In this document: piece by piece, positions 23,649-35,099 of the stretch | How positions within the stretch are numbered: the stretch's first letter is position 1 | Layout of the letters: each line of letters begins with the position of its first letter | Source of the DNA: Gnetum montanum | Taxonomy: Eukaryota; Streptophyta; Gnetopsida; Gnetales; Gnetaceae | Length of the DNA stretch: 64,000 bases | Assembly: GCA_015680685.1 (NCBI GenBank) | Contig: MNCI01000270.1 | Coordinates: forward strand, 424,421 to 488,420 | Direction: 5' to 3' | Made by a program: the position numbers and the translations under genes | Notes under the pieces: generated by a model | The model's input: the letters and a program-made list of their open reading frames with translations, nothing else | The model's database searches: none | What the model was told of the DNA's origin: nothing

Positions 23649-26100
23649 ATGTCTTCTCCTCATAGGTGTGAGGATGTAAAACTGCCAGTCCCATAGGAGT
23701 GCAAAGTGGTATATACTCATCCAGATGAGTATGTACTGGACTTCACCTTCATCCTACAGTAGGATGAGCAACTATGATTGTGTGATATGGAGGTTAACAT
23801 CATCTTGCCTCTAGATCGATCCGTGCCCGAGATGCTATTTCAAACTCTTAACAAGTTGGGGGAATTTTAGATCTTCATGAGGAATACGTTGTGAATGGTT
23901 ATGACACTTAGGACTACCATCCCACTGAAACACAATGCAGGAGAGATTGACACCAGTAGAAGCATCACAAGGCTACGAAGATAAAACATTTCACTAATCT
24001 TTTGTTCCTACTAGATCAAGATGACAGTGAGGATCCTCCCTTTGAAGGTTCTCAACATGAAGATTCTCCACCCCTTGTTATTGGTGATGAGGGTGTGGCC
24101 TTGAACCTGCTATTCACTATTCATAAACCAGGTTTAGGAAAAGTGACAGTTAAGGTAAGGACTTGGGTAAACATCACAATGGCAAGGGATCTAAGGATGG
24201 TGGTCGTAATGAGTGAAGAGGTGATGGTAGACACCGCAGTGGCAGTGGCAGTCCACCTTCCTCTCCATCCTCTTCATCTGATTCCAAACATTCCTCTTCA
24301 TTTGTTAGTTCTCGTAGAAGCTGCTATCAAAATAATCATGATGAAGGTGATCAACGAGATAAAAATGATCATCAAGGCCATCAAGAATGTAGAGGTGGAA
24401 AGAACCATCATTGGTGTCATTAGCACAATGATGATGATGAACCTTTGTTGGTGACTCAAAGCATGCTCAACATTGTAGAGGTAGTAAAGATCACAACTAG
24501 GCATGTGAAGGATAGAAGGATCAAGCACTTATACATGAATAATATTCCAAGATTTGAGGGGGGATAAAACTCTGACCCATAGATACATCTACAAGCTTTT
24601 CACAATGCCTATGCCTTATCGAACATTGAAAATGATTGGCAAAAACTCAAGCTTTTCCCTAGGACACTCATGAAGGAAGTTGAAACTTGGTACTAGTCCT
24701 TGGAATCGAAATCCATTCATTAATGAAGTACCATGTTAGAACTATTTAATGATAAATACTATACGTAGTCTAGAGTGTCCAACCTGAGAAGAAAAATCCA
24801 AGGTTGGAAACAAGGAACACATGAATGCTTGGATGCTGCCATGGGTAGATATTATTCACTATTACATTGATGCCTTAGTCATGGTTATTCTTAGAGGGAA
24901 TAGCTTCGTCACATCATAAATGGGCTTAGAGCAGAAACTAGAAGAACTCTTGGGGTTTATGCCCAAGGGAGACTGTCTGAATTAGGAACTCATCAAATCT
25001 AAAGGCTTATAGAGTAGGTAGCAAAAGAAGAAGGTGAGTTATGAAAAAGAAAGAGTGTAGAAGAGTATAATCGGGATCCTTCCATTAGGAAAAGGGAGGT
25101 TCAATTTTGTGATGAGGAGGAGTCACCACTTGATGAAGTGGTGAATAGAAAAACCTTACCTATTCAAAAATTTGTTTCTAACATTTCAGCAAAGGTTGAT
25201 AAATTATGGGACTCTTTGGATGAGAAGTTCCAAACTACTATGAAGATTGCTGAAGCATCCAACGAATAGAATAGTGATCATGAATGTAGGAGATGAAAAG
25301 AAGTTGAACATGCCTACTAGAGAGGTAAGGGCAAAGTTGTTGTCACAAAGGAAGTTGTGGAAACTGACTTTAATGGTTATCCTAGTTCTGACATCTATCA
25401 ATATGAACATCCAAAATGGTGTTGCCTTGTGGTGTCACACTTACAAGAGTTTGCGGTGTATGCATTGAATCCTCGACTAGCATGTAGGAAAGCACCTAGA
25501 TGATCACCTTATCCTTAAGATAATCCAAGGTAGTTCCACCAGCAACAATAATCTTATTACCCAAGTGGAGCTCCACCACAACCATATGAGAAATACCAAC
25601 AATGGCATTAATCAAAATTATGGGGAATGCCACTACCAAGGTAGTAGTACCCTTACAAGCAACCGGATCCATACGGGTACTATGTTTAGCAACCTATTTC
25701 TCCAAAAAGTTCTACAAGCCATGCCTCATTTAGCATCACTATTACCCTCTAGAGTACCACCGAACACATTCACCATTCACTTGGGAAGAGAACCCATATC
25801 CATATCATCCTCCACATGCATTTGCACATATCCCTTTGCCCTCAACCTAGTTACCTTCTACTTTATCCATGCAGGAAGAAATTCCTCCATAGTTGTAGCA
25901 ATGAAATGCTACGAGGGTTGTACATTCACAATCAACTTTTTTATGAAATGGTTTGGATAAGAGATCTAGGAAATGGCCATTTTGTTTGATCCAACAGTTC
26001 TCCCAAATCCTCACAACCTCATGTAGCTAGCTGCCCTGCATCTCCAACACCCTCATCCTTTGCATCAAACACCTTTGAGTGCCCTTCAAACCAAACGCCA
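23649..26100 (+). pseudogene. gag region of element B
   Basis: From ATG 23649 the frame parallels element A gag: VVYTHPDEYVLDF, a Ser-rich middle, NNIPRFEGG at about 24538, and the conserved ESPLDEVVNRKTL...AKVDKLWDSLDEKF segment near 25120-25235. Frameshifts and stops are frequent. Confidence 0.7.
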
Positions 26101-26179
26101 CCTTGGATTTTCACTGTGATGTTAACTGATGCCGTTTCTAATTGAATCAAGGCTGGCAATCTTCCCACGAAAAGATTTG

Positions 26180-28535
26180 ACCCAAGAACTCCACTCATTT
26201 ACTTGCATATCACTAGAAATGAGCCATGCAAGGCTCTTCTTGGTTCTGATTCTAGTGTTAATCTAATCTCTCATGACATGTACAAGGCCTACAACCTACC
26301 ACCTCTCAAGAAGAGTAACATTCATTTAGAATTGGTAGACTAGTCAATCACTATTCCCTTGGGATTAGTGGAGGACATTGTAATCACAGTTAGTGGGTGG
26401 TCCTATCCTACTGATTTTTTGGTGATTAAGGTTAAAACTTGAAAAGGTGGATTCCCCATCATTATGGAAAGGGCTTGGTTAAGCATGGTTGATGCACAAA
26501 TGGGTATAAGGGACATCTCCTTGGAAATCTCAAAGGAAAATGAATTTGGAAGGTTGGAGAAGAAGCATATTCTATGCATTGTGTACAACAATAATGGGTG
26601 CAATTGCATGCAAAAGATTTGGTCCATCAAAAGTACATACATTAAATCATGCAATCACTGTGTACAAGAAATAGATATTCAAAGGTGTCTATATGAAGTA
26701 GCCACAAAATAGGAGGACACCTAGTGGCTAACAGTTGACTTAGAAAGTAGCACATTATCCATGGAACCAACTGGGAGCCTAACATGTGCTTATGTTAAAA
26801 GCATGGATGAACTTGAGCAAGTTCATTACCAACTCTTTGATGATAAAGATGATGATACACGTTGGGGAGAGTTGGAAATCCATAATAACTTTAAGCAGGA
26901 GCCCCTAGAGTTGAAAACTCTACCAATTGGCATGAAGTATGCATTGTTAAACAATGGTAAGCTAGTTATAATCAATGCCAAACTTGCTCCTAAACAAAAA
27001 GAAAAGTTGTTAAAGGTAATTAAAAAATGGCCAACAACCTTTGCTTGGTCATATCTCGAGTTGAACCCCAAATTAAAGTAGATCATAAAGGAGGAAATAG
27101 AGCTACTCCTCAATGTAGGGTTTATCTATCCCATCGTAGATAGTGAGTGGATTAGCCCACTCATAATTGTGCCAAAGAAAGGTGGCAAGTGGCAGGTCTA
27201 CATCAACTTCAGGCTGTTGGACATGAAAACATTTAAAGATCATTTTCCATTGCCATTTGTGGACTAAAAATTTAACACTATCTCTAGGCATTGCTATTAT
27301 AACTTCTTGGATGGTGATAATGGCTATAAGCAAATCCAAATTGCATTATAAGATTAGGCCAAGATAACATTCATGACCCCCTAGGGAGCTTTTGCATATT
27401 GTAAGATGCCATTTGGTATATGTAATGCCCCTTCAACATTTCAATGCTTGGTCCTTAGCATCTTTCAGTAGTAGATCAATAATGGTGTGGAATTCTTTCA
27501 TGGATGACTTCTCCACCTATGGAGCTACGTGTGAGTAAGCCTTGGACTGCCTTGAGCAAGTACTAAAAAGATGTGTGGAAACAAATCAGTAGCTCAATTG
27601 GCAAAAGAGTAATCTCATGGTCCAAGAGGGCATTGTGTTGGGGCACGAAATTTTACAAGAAGGGATTGAGATGGATGCAAAGAAGATAAGGGTCATCCAA
27701 GGAATAACTCATTAACCAGAGACAGTTAAATATGTCTAATCATTTCTTGGACATACTAGCTACTATCAGCAATTCATAGAGAATTTCTCTAAGATCATAA
27801 AGCTGTTGGTTGAGTTGATGAAGAAAGATGCTCCATTCATTTGGACCAAGGAATGCGAACATGCATTCCAATAGTTGAAGGAAAAACTTGTAGAAACTCT
27901 AATTCTATAGGTACTAGATTGGTCTAGACCATTTCACATAATGAAAAATGCATCTAATTATGCTTTGGAAGTAGTGCTTGCATAGTTGGACAATAAAAAA
28001 CATCCATATTACATCCATTGTGTGAGCTGAAGCATTGTAGGTGCATAATTGAATTACACCACCATAGAGAAAGAACTAATGACAATGGTGTATGATATTG
28101 AAAAGTTTAGGCACTATGTGCTTGGTTATAAGATATTTTTGCACACAGATCATAGTGCCATTTTCTTCCTAATGAATAAGCTGATGGTGAGCCCTTGTAT
28201 CATATGGTGGCTTATGATCTTGCAGGAGTTCGATATCATGATGGTAGATCGAAAAGGGACCAAGAATGTGATCACTGACCACCTCTCTCAACTAAGCTAG
28301 GAAAATAAAGAGGAGGAGAGCTTGCTCTCTGGTCAGTTTCTAGATAAACTCCTCCTTATAGAAGCAATAAATGACCAAGTGCCTATAGAAACAACATGGT
28401 ACAATGACATCCTCAACTATCTTCTCATGTAAGAGATGCCACAAGATCTTGACTTTAGAAAGAAGCAAAAATTTCTTCATTGGGCCAAATACTTCATGGA
28501 AATCAATGGACACCTTTACAAAGTGTGCACTGATG
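26180..28535 (+). pseudogene. Protease, RT and RNase H of element B
   Basis: Protease is recognisable from PLIYLHITRNEPCKALL near 26195, but the active-site LDSGS has become LGSDS, so it is inactive. RT spans about 26860-27720, with FAWSYLEL near 27040 and an FMDDF site near 27497 reached only after a frameshift. RNase H at about 27930-28300 has KNAS for TDAS, losing the first catalytic Asp. Several stops stand where element A reads Gln (TAA 27265-27267, TAG 27983-27985, TAA 28046-28048). The frame ends in KVCTDGLI, where A goes on into integrase. Confidence 0.8.
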
Positions 28536-30354
28536 GCTTGATTTGTTGTTTACTAATGATGGTTTGTGCTTAATGTTGTGATTGTCCGTGTTTGGTTTCT
28601 ATTTTTGAATTCTGTTGTCTAATGACTATGACATGGTTTATTTTTCATGGAATAGGCAGTGAGTCCACGTTATCCACCCATCCAATAAACTCTATGATTT
28701 TCCTTATTTTGGGAGATTGAGGTCCCTTCCATTAAAGAAACTTTTAATCAATTGGTGACCTTGGTAGTTTTAGAATTGGAAAGGATTCAAAGGTTTGTAG
28801 AAGGTGTGTCTTCAATGGGATTCAATACTCTCTATACTCTTTTGCTTGAGTGCTTGGGTGTTTTTCATGAACTTCTTACCATTCCATTCTAACGACTAAT
28901 AGGAAATTAAATAAAGTCTTTGCATGGTGTGGTTCCCATTCAAAAACTTAAAAAGAAAATTAAAAAATAATAATAATAAAAATAAATTTAGAAAAAAAAA
29001 ACATGATGGGAATTCAAAGAACATCCCTTAAACACATAAACGGGCTACAAGCACTGGTTATGAAACTAGAAAGACATGTTTCCCATGCCTGAAGGTCCCT
29101 TCTAACTAAGGCCCCCCCTCTCTCACTTCCTACTTCTCTTGTCTTCTCTTTATGGAATGGTGGTTTTTTTGTGAACTCACTCTTCTATATCAAGGGGGTG
29201 GATTGGTCTTGGAGTGGTGATGTGAAGTCATTGAAAGAGGTTGGTTTTGGTCTAAACTAAAGATGGATCTTCTCAGGCTATTTTAAACACATATTCCATA
29301 AGGGACTTCTTGCCACCTCAATTCGGGATTCCATTTTACCTTCTTAGTTATCCATCTATGTTGCCATTAGTTACCTCACTGCTGATTTCTATGTTATGTT
29401 TGCTGTCTTAGTCTGAAGTGTTGGAATTCTTGGATAGATTCTTTTTGGTTGGTCCTTAACTTTTCGTAATGATTAATCAATTGTGGGGTTTATGGACTCC
29501 TTAGTTAGGGTTATGCAAGGGCAATAAGGGCATGTGCTTACTATGGGAAGGACCCATTTGCATATCTCTTGGTTTGGTTAGTTGAGTCCCTTACCTTAGA
29601 CATTGCTACAATCCTATCTTTCGCATATTCCACTATGCAAACCACTCTATGCTTCTTGAACTCTCATTCTCCATCCTCTTTCTCCATTTTTGTTAATTTT
29701 CTCAATTTTTGGAATCTCAACACCCTCTTCTCACGTTTTCATCATGTTCGTGGCTATTTGGGCTTCCATTTGAACCTAATTTCATTCAAAATCTCTTTGT
29801 AATTTTCAAGTTTTGACTTGGTCAATGGTGGTCAAAAACTGTGTCGATAGGGCTGTGTCGACGTAGTTGACCGCGTCGATGAGGCCCCATTGATGCAACT
29901 TATAAATAGTATAAATACCACTGAACACTTTGAATTTTTCACATTTGGTCCATAACGCCCAAGGAGTTTTTGTAATTTTCAAAGCCCAGAACCTTCCTGA
30001 GCCTATAACTCCTGCACCATTTATCTAAATCACCTCATTCTTTGATCCTACAGTTATTGGAGGTAAGTTCTTAGTTGTGGGGGTAGCAAACCACAAGGTT
30101 TTGATGATAATTTTTTCAAAACTTTTCCTAACTCCCCCAAATGATTAAGATATAAAATAATATTAAATTATTAATTTTGGAAATGTAACCCTTCCAACGA
30201 CTTTGGTAAACCAAAGATTAAATTAATAACTAAATACTTAATCCATCTAGCCATAATCACACGTTAGCCAAGTGTAACCTCCCTATGAGATAAGGTATTC
30301 TAGTGATTCTATGTTAGATACTATTTATTAATCCATTGTTATGTGTGGTTATAG
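28536..30354 (+). other. Leader between pol and ORF2 of element B
   Basis: A noncoding stretch shared with elements A, D and E. It carries the GGCAGTGAGTCCACG block near 28650, the AATAAGGGCATGTGCTTACTATGGG block near 29525, a pyrimidine-rich zone (29640-29740), a U3-like promoter copy (listed separately) and a splice-acceptor-like TTATAG against the ORF2 ATG at 30355. The pol-proximal end is the deletion junction that removed integrase. Confidence 0.65.
29840..29926 (+). promoter_or_regulatory. LTR-U3-like internal promoter upstream of ORF2 (element B)
   Basis: GTGTCGATAGGGC, GTGTCGACGTAG, CGCGTCGATGAGGCCCC and ATTGATGCAAC lie in tandem, as in the U3 repeats of this family's LTRs, followed by TATAAATAGTATAAATACC at about 29904-29922. 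Reverse-strand relatives have equivalent blocks before their ORF2 (44985-45075 and 62840-62930). Promoter function is inferred from this arrangement. Confidence 0.55.
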
Positions 30355-33110
30355 ATGGGGCCAAGACCAAAGAGACCGTAGGAGGAAGGATCATTGCAAC
30401 CATGGGAGAAACAACCAAGGGGAGGAAGGGACCAACAAGAACATAGACAAGAACAGGCTAAGGCAACCCATGCAACAAGACCTCTTAGAAATAAGGTCGA
30501 GGTGGAATCTATCCCACATATTTTTGAAGAAGAAGCTACATCTAAACATTCATAGTGAGGCGAGACACTAGGCCTTGTACCTAGACTGGAAGTCACACTC
30601 ACTTATGCTTATCTCAACATAATTGCAAGCTGTGAGGTCCAATGCTTAGTTCTCCAAGAGTTGAACTTTGGGCTATTCCATCAATGGGCTCCAGAAGATG
30701 TTAGAGCTTAATTGCAAGCCTCTCCCATGTGGCCAATGATCACCTCTAGTGGGGAGTGCTACATGGAAGAAACGTATTTTTTCTAGAATAACAGGAGAGT
30801 AGGAATTGCTATAAAAATAAAGGATATCCAAGTGTCCTACCTTGTAGAAGCCATTGCACAGGTCCTTGGGTTGCTTGAGGTAGGAACATAGTTGGTAGAG
30901 CTGTCTACACAAGCTGATCTCAGAGCAAAAAAGAAGTGGACTTAGCATTGTTATGGGGTTGAGTACAAGGAGTTTGGTGCATTCACATTGGTGGAGCAAG
31001 TCTATTTTAAGATATTGGCTTACCATCTCAATCCAACAGTGAGGCCTAATAAGGTGATAACCTTCTCTACCTGAGCATGCGCTGCTCTAAGCAGAAAATT
31101 TGCAATAAACCTTTCATAGCTAATCTATCTAGAGATAGATAAGTGCTTTAAGAAGAATGAACATGGAAGAAAAACTTTGCCTTTCCCTTGTTTCATCAGA
31201 AAATCATGCAAAATGGTAGGGATAGTCTGCTATGCAAATGATACACTTAGGCATGCTCCTAATGCTTCGTGGGCTGAGATGATGAAGGAGATGCTTGTCA
31301 TGACCATAGAAGAGGAGTAGTAACAACCACCTATACCACCAACTCATGAGTAATTTCTAGAGGCCTACACTGTAATTAAGCACATATGAAAAATTCTAGG
31401 GTAGCTCTTGCAATATTGGGAGTAGCAGGCAGGAGCTAGTGGTGGAGACCCATCTATGTATAGACCGATCATGAGTCACCTTAGAGAAGTGGCTTGTACA
31501 ATTAGCCAGATGGATCGAAGTGGATCAATGTTGTTTGTCCAATGAATGTAGTTGCTTGCAAGGTCAAATGTAAGCACCCGAGAGGTAACAATGTCTCTCT
31601 CTTAGAATCATCTATTTCTAGAAATCTCTGGGAATGTCGCTTCCTTTTTTATGCACTTAGAGAAGGGTGAGGAGGCAACTGTGTTGGTGATGTAGCACCA
31701 AGGGCAAGAGACAACTATAGAGATTGTTGCTAATCAAGTTGTTGAGGCATTAAATGCACATGAAATGCCTGTACCAGTTGTTTCTACACTTAGAGATGTG
31801 TAGACATCTGCAGGGAAAATTAGTGGAAAATTGAGTGTAGCCCAACATGAAGAACTACTAGATTGACTAGTGGGAACTGGTAACCAATTTCAGATATCTT
31901 TGATTTTTCAAATACCATCACTGCAACCTAGTTGGAGTTGTTGGAGGCAAAGGGCAAGTGCCTCATCTTATAAGGGCAACTCAAAATAGATCAAGCACAT
32001 AATCAACACTTGATTGATGAAGTTGCTGAACTATGTGCTCGAATTGTCGACCCTACTGTTATCAAGCTGGCATTGACATGAGATGAAGCTTTTCAGCAGC
32101 TTTAAGAATAGCTAAAGCGTGTTGAGGGAGAAATGGTAACAGTGGTCTTCAATTAGACCATAACAGAAACTACAACTCATTCAATATAGAAGGACTTGAT
32201 GTAGATTCTCCAGGAGAATGAAATTTTGATTGTAGAAAAGCATCACTTGTAGAATGTTAATGCACAAAGAAATAGCTAGAAGAATTCATCCATCAACAAT
32301 AGGAGCAACTTTCCAAAGCAAACACCAAATTAAGGAGATTGGCAATGGAGAATTGTAATCTCTCCATGGAGGAAGTCCATGCCTTATGCCAGAAGTCAAC
32401 CATTCAAATTGCTGCTTAGAAAAACGAGGCTTTGAAATTTGAAAAAGTTAAAAATCATTACAGAGACCAGGTTGGCCTATAGAAGGAGGTGAATGAAAAG
32501 CATATCCAACTAGTGAAGGCAAAGGTTAATGAGGTCCTTCAGCAAGTCTAGCAAGGTAGAGAAATGTGGCAACCCATCATCGATGGGATTGATGCCTACA
32601 AGAAGGTAGAAATCTGCATGAAGGAGTTGCAGATTGAAGAGATGACAGAGTACATGGAGTTGTTCAATCTTTGCTATGCAAGCCTAGTAATGATGACTGT
32701 TGAACAACTATGGTTTGAGATTGAAAAGTAGGTGGCTAGCTCATACTTATTGTATTAGGTTGAGTTCAAGAATCATAAAGACACTAAGTAGAAGCTTGCA
32801 GTGGAAAATGCTGAATTGGAGGTTCTCAAGGCAAAATTCACCAACAAAAGATCAGTTGTCAAGAACCTGGCCAAAAGGATGAACGACTACCAAGCATTGC
32901 AAGACACAATCTGGGCATTTGATATTGAGCACAAATAATTCACAGCTTGATTTGTCAACATAAAGGAGCTGCTTCTAGTATTGCCTTGTCCTTGGGATAT
33001 TCTAATTCTAGCCCACATTGACGAAGCTGCATGGACCATAAACAATCCCAAGATTAAAGAAGAGAAGATGAAAGCTATTGGCACATTTGGCCATTTCATG
33101 GAACAACAAA
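30355..33110 (+). pseudogene. ORF2 of element B: plant transposon protein-like domain plus coiled coil
   Basis: It starts ATGGGGCCAAGACC, directly after TAG. The N-terminal half contains VSYLVEAIAQVLGLLEVG, then FGAFTLVEQVYFKILAYHLN followed by PTVRPNKVITFST, and later GRKTLPFPCFIRK (30830-31210). These resemble the 'putative plant transposon protein' domain found in plant Ty3/Gypsy elements. The C-terminal half (31900-33000) is Lys/Glu/Gln/Leu-rich heptad sequence, a predicted coiled coil. More than twenty stops and frame changes kill it. It ends abruptly near 33110, short of the C-terminus seen in the reverse copies. Confidence 0.65.
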
Positions 33111-33478
33111 AGTAGATACTGGAAAAAAGCAATGGTAGAGAACATGATAAAAAATATTCTTCGAAAATAAATGAAAATCGGGAAGCATATTACATTATTA
33201 CTGAATGGCACACAAGTGGACAGTAACAGGCAAAAGAGAGTGATGAAATAGTTCTACCCTCTGCTTAAAAAACTTCATAGATTCCTCAACACTGCCCATG
33301 CCTGCACAGTCCAGCAGTTGTAGCGAAATAACCATGGTAGACACCATCTTGTCCATTCTGTATGCAACTAATTCAATGGCAGAAATTTCCATTCTTCAAC
33401 AATGGCGATGGAACCTGCTACGCTTATGCACTGCCTGATTACCCTCATCCTTGACACAGGGTAGACTGAAGAGCAACA
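33111..33478. other. Junction between element B and the KCS locus
   Basis: Retroelement similarity stops near 33110 and KCS coding starts at 33479. No recognised feature lies between. A 64-codon minus-strand frame (33198-33392) has no family resemblance. The first transmembrane segment expected for KCS is not found here in any frame. Confidence 0.4.
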
Positions 33479-34961
33479 ATGGAGTCGGCATTGCTAGTGC
33501 AAGTATTGATAGCGTACGCCGCGGTGGTGGGCATGGCTCTGAAACTACTGTGCTACCGACGTAGTCGTTTCTGCTACCTGGTGGACTACAGATGCTACTG
33601 TCCTCTCGACGAGCTCAAGATCAACACGGAGGCCAGCATCTACTTCACATGCAATCCGAAATCAATCATGTCTGAATGCCTGGATCTGCAGTGGCGGGTT
33701 CACTTGCGCTCGAGTCTGGGTGAGGAGACTTGCGCCTCCAAATTTGTCCACTTAGAAAACATACACGCCACCCTCAACAAAGCTCGCGAAGAAGTGGAGG
33801 AAGCCTTCACAACCGTGCTGGATGACCTCTTCGCCAAAATCGTTGTAATACCGACGAAAATTGACATCCTCATCGTCAACATCAGCACTTTCAGTCTAGC
33901 GCCGTCGGCGGTCGTGTGGGTGGTAAACCACTACAAAATGCGGGACAATATCAAGGCCTTTAATCTCTCCAGCATGGGCTGTGCCACCAATGTAATCAGC
34001 ATAGAAATGGCCTGGGATTTGCTATCCCTGAGCCCTAGATCCTACGCTCTCGTCGTGGGAATCGAAAACACCACCGTCAACGCCAACTACGCAGGCGAAG
34101 ATAGGAACATGATGATAACCAACTGCCTCTTCCATGTCGCTGGAAACGCCGTTCTACTCTCCAACCGCGTCGATGAGGCTCGTCGAGCGTGAATGCGCCT
34201 GCACCATGTGATGCACATCACCTACGCTACCACCAACGATGCCTACGGCTGCATTATATCCAAGGAGGACAACACCAAAATCTACAGAATATCCCTGCAG
34301 CCCTGCCTGATCCAGGTCGTCGGGGAGGCCGTACGCTGGAACCTGACGGAGCTTAGCCTCAAAGTTCTACCTCTCCGGGAGCATCTCTATTACACGTACT
34401 ACAACGTGCTGCTCCCACGTCTCCGCTGAGAAAATGTGGCCACCGGGGAGCTGCCGTCGTCGCCGTATGTGCCCAATTTCTGGTCGGCGTTCGAGCATTT
34501 CTGCATCCATCCCGGAGGGTGCGCTGTGATCAATGGCGTGGACAAGAATCTGCGATTGACGGATTACGATTTGGAGGCTTCATGCATGGCACTGCATCGG
34601 TTCAGGAACATGTCCACGTCCGGGATTTGGTACGAGGCTGTGTATTTGGATGCGAAGAGGCNCCGGAAATACTCATCGTTAAATTGGTTTCTAGTGTTGC
34701 AGGGGTAACGATGGATTACATCATCCCAAACATTTTCAGTCCATGGATTAACTTCCCTCAGCACCTCCCACACAACGAAGTTGCACTTGAACCCAGAACC
34801 GAGCACGATCTGCCACAGCCGATCACTGCAACGGAGGTGCCTCTTCGCATCCAAATACACAGCCTCGTACCAAATCCCGGACGTGGACATGTTCCTGAAC
34901 CGATGCAGTGCCATGCATGAAGCCTCCAAATCGNCTTTTTGGAGTTAGAGATACAAGTATA
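33479..34961 (+). pseudogene. KCS: 3-ketoacyl-CoA synthase-like gene with two in-frame TGA codons
   Basis: KCS enzymes condense malonyl-CoA with long-chain acyl-CoA at the ER membrane to build very-long-chain fatty acids for wax and sphingolipids. One frame reads FCYLVDYRCYCP, LGEETCASKFVHL, VNHYKMRDNIKAFNLSSMGC (catalytic Cys codon 33980-33982), NCLFHVAGNAVLLSNR, FWSAFEHFCIHPGGCAV (His codon 34508-34510) and LHRFRNMSTSGIWYE. The GSGFKCN motif with the third catalytic residue, Asn, lies in an inverted contig (34663-34933). TGA codons at 34190-34192 and 34427-34429 interrupt the otherwise continuous frame. Only one N-terminal hydrophobic segment is present; KCS normally has two. The reading is more GC-rich than its surroundings. 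It is either a recent intronless pseudogene or a gene with sequencing errors. If the contig is flipped, the frame could end near 34961. Confidence 0.85.
34663..34933 (-). other. Inverted contig holding the KCS C-terminus
   Basis: This 271-base block lies between single Ns at 34662 and 34934. Its right-hand 95 bases (34839-34933) are the exact reverse complement of 34567-34661. On the minus strand it continues the KCS frame with CSDRLWQIVLGSGFKCN, VVWEVLREV and VWDDVIHRYP, the normal C-terminal KCS sequence. It is therefore most likely placed backwards in the assembly rather than being a second gene. Confidence 0.88.
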
Positions 34962-35099
34962 GTTGGAGGCTAGGTTATGTCTGTTTCATGGTCCCTTGTA
35001 TTTTTGCATTGTTGTTGCTACATAGGCTTTTTTTAAGTGCAGTTTCAATTTATTGTAAAAATAAAATAAAATTATTATATAGGTCATGACTTATGAAAA

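Larger units (their letters stand above)
23498..33110 (+). mobile_element. Element B interior (Athila-like, 3' truncated)
   Basis: After the 5' LTR the order is gag, protease, RT, RNase H, a long leader, then ORF2. Integrase has been removed by a deletion at about 28535. Similarity to the family stops near 33110 inside ORF2, and single-copy-like KCS sequence follows, so the 3' end of ORF2 and the 3' LTR are missing. B is older than A, which sits in its LTR; its coding regions carry more stops than A's. Confidence 0.85.

Noticed and set aside
33198-33392. 64-codon minus-strand frame beside KCS
   Set aside because: No family resemblance and no neighbouring exon-like sequence; kept only as part of the junction note.
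34564-34929. Separate antisense KCS-like gene
   Set aside because: It is the inverted contig that completes the plus-strand KCS gene.
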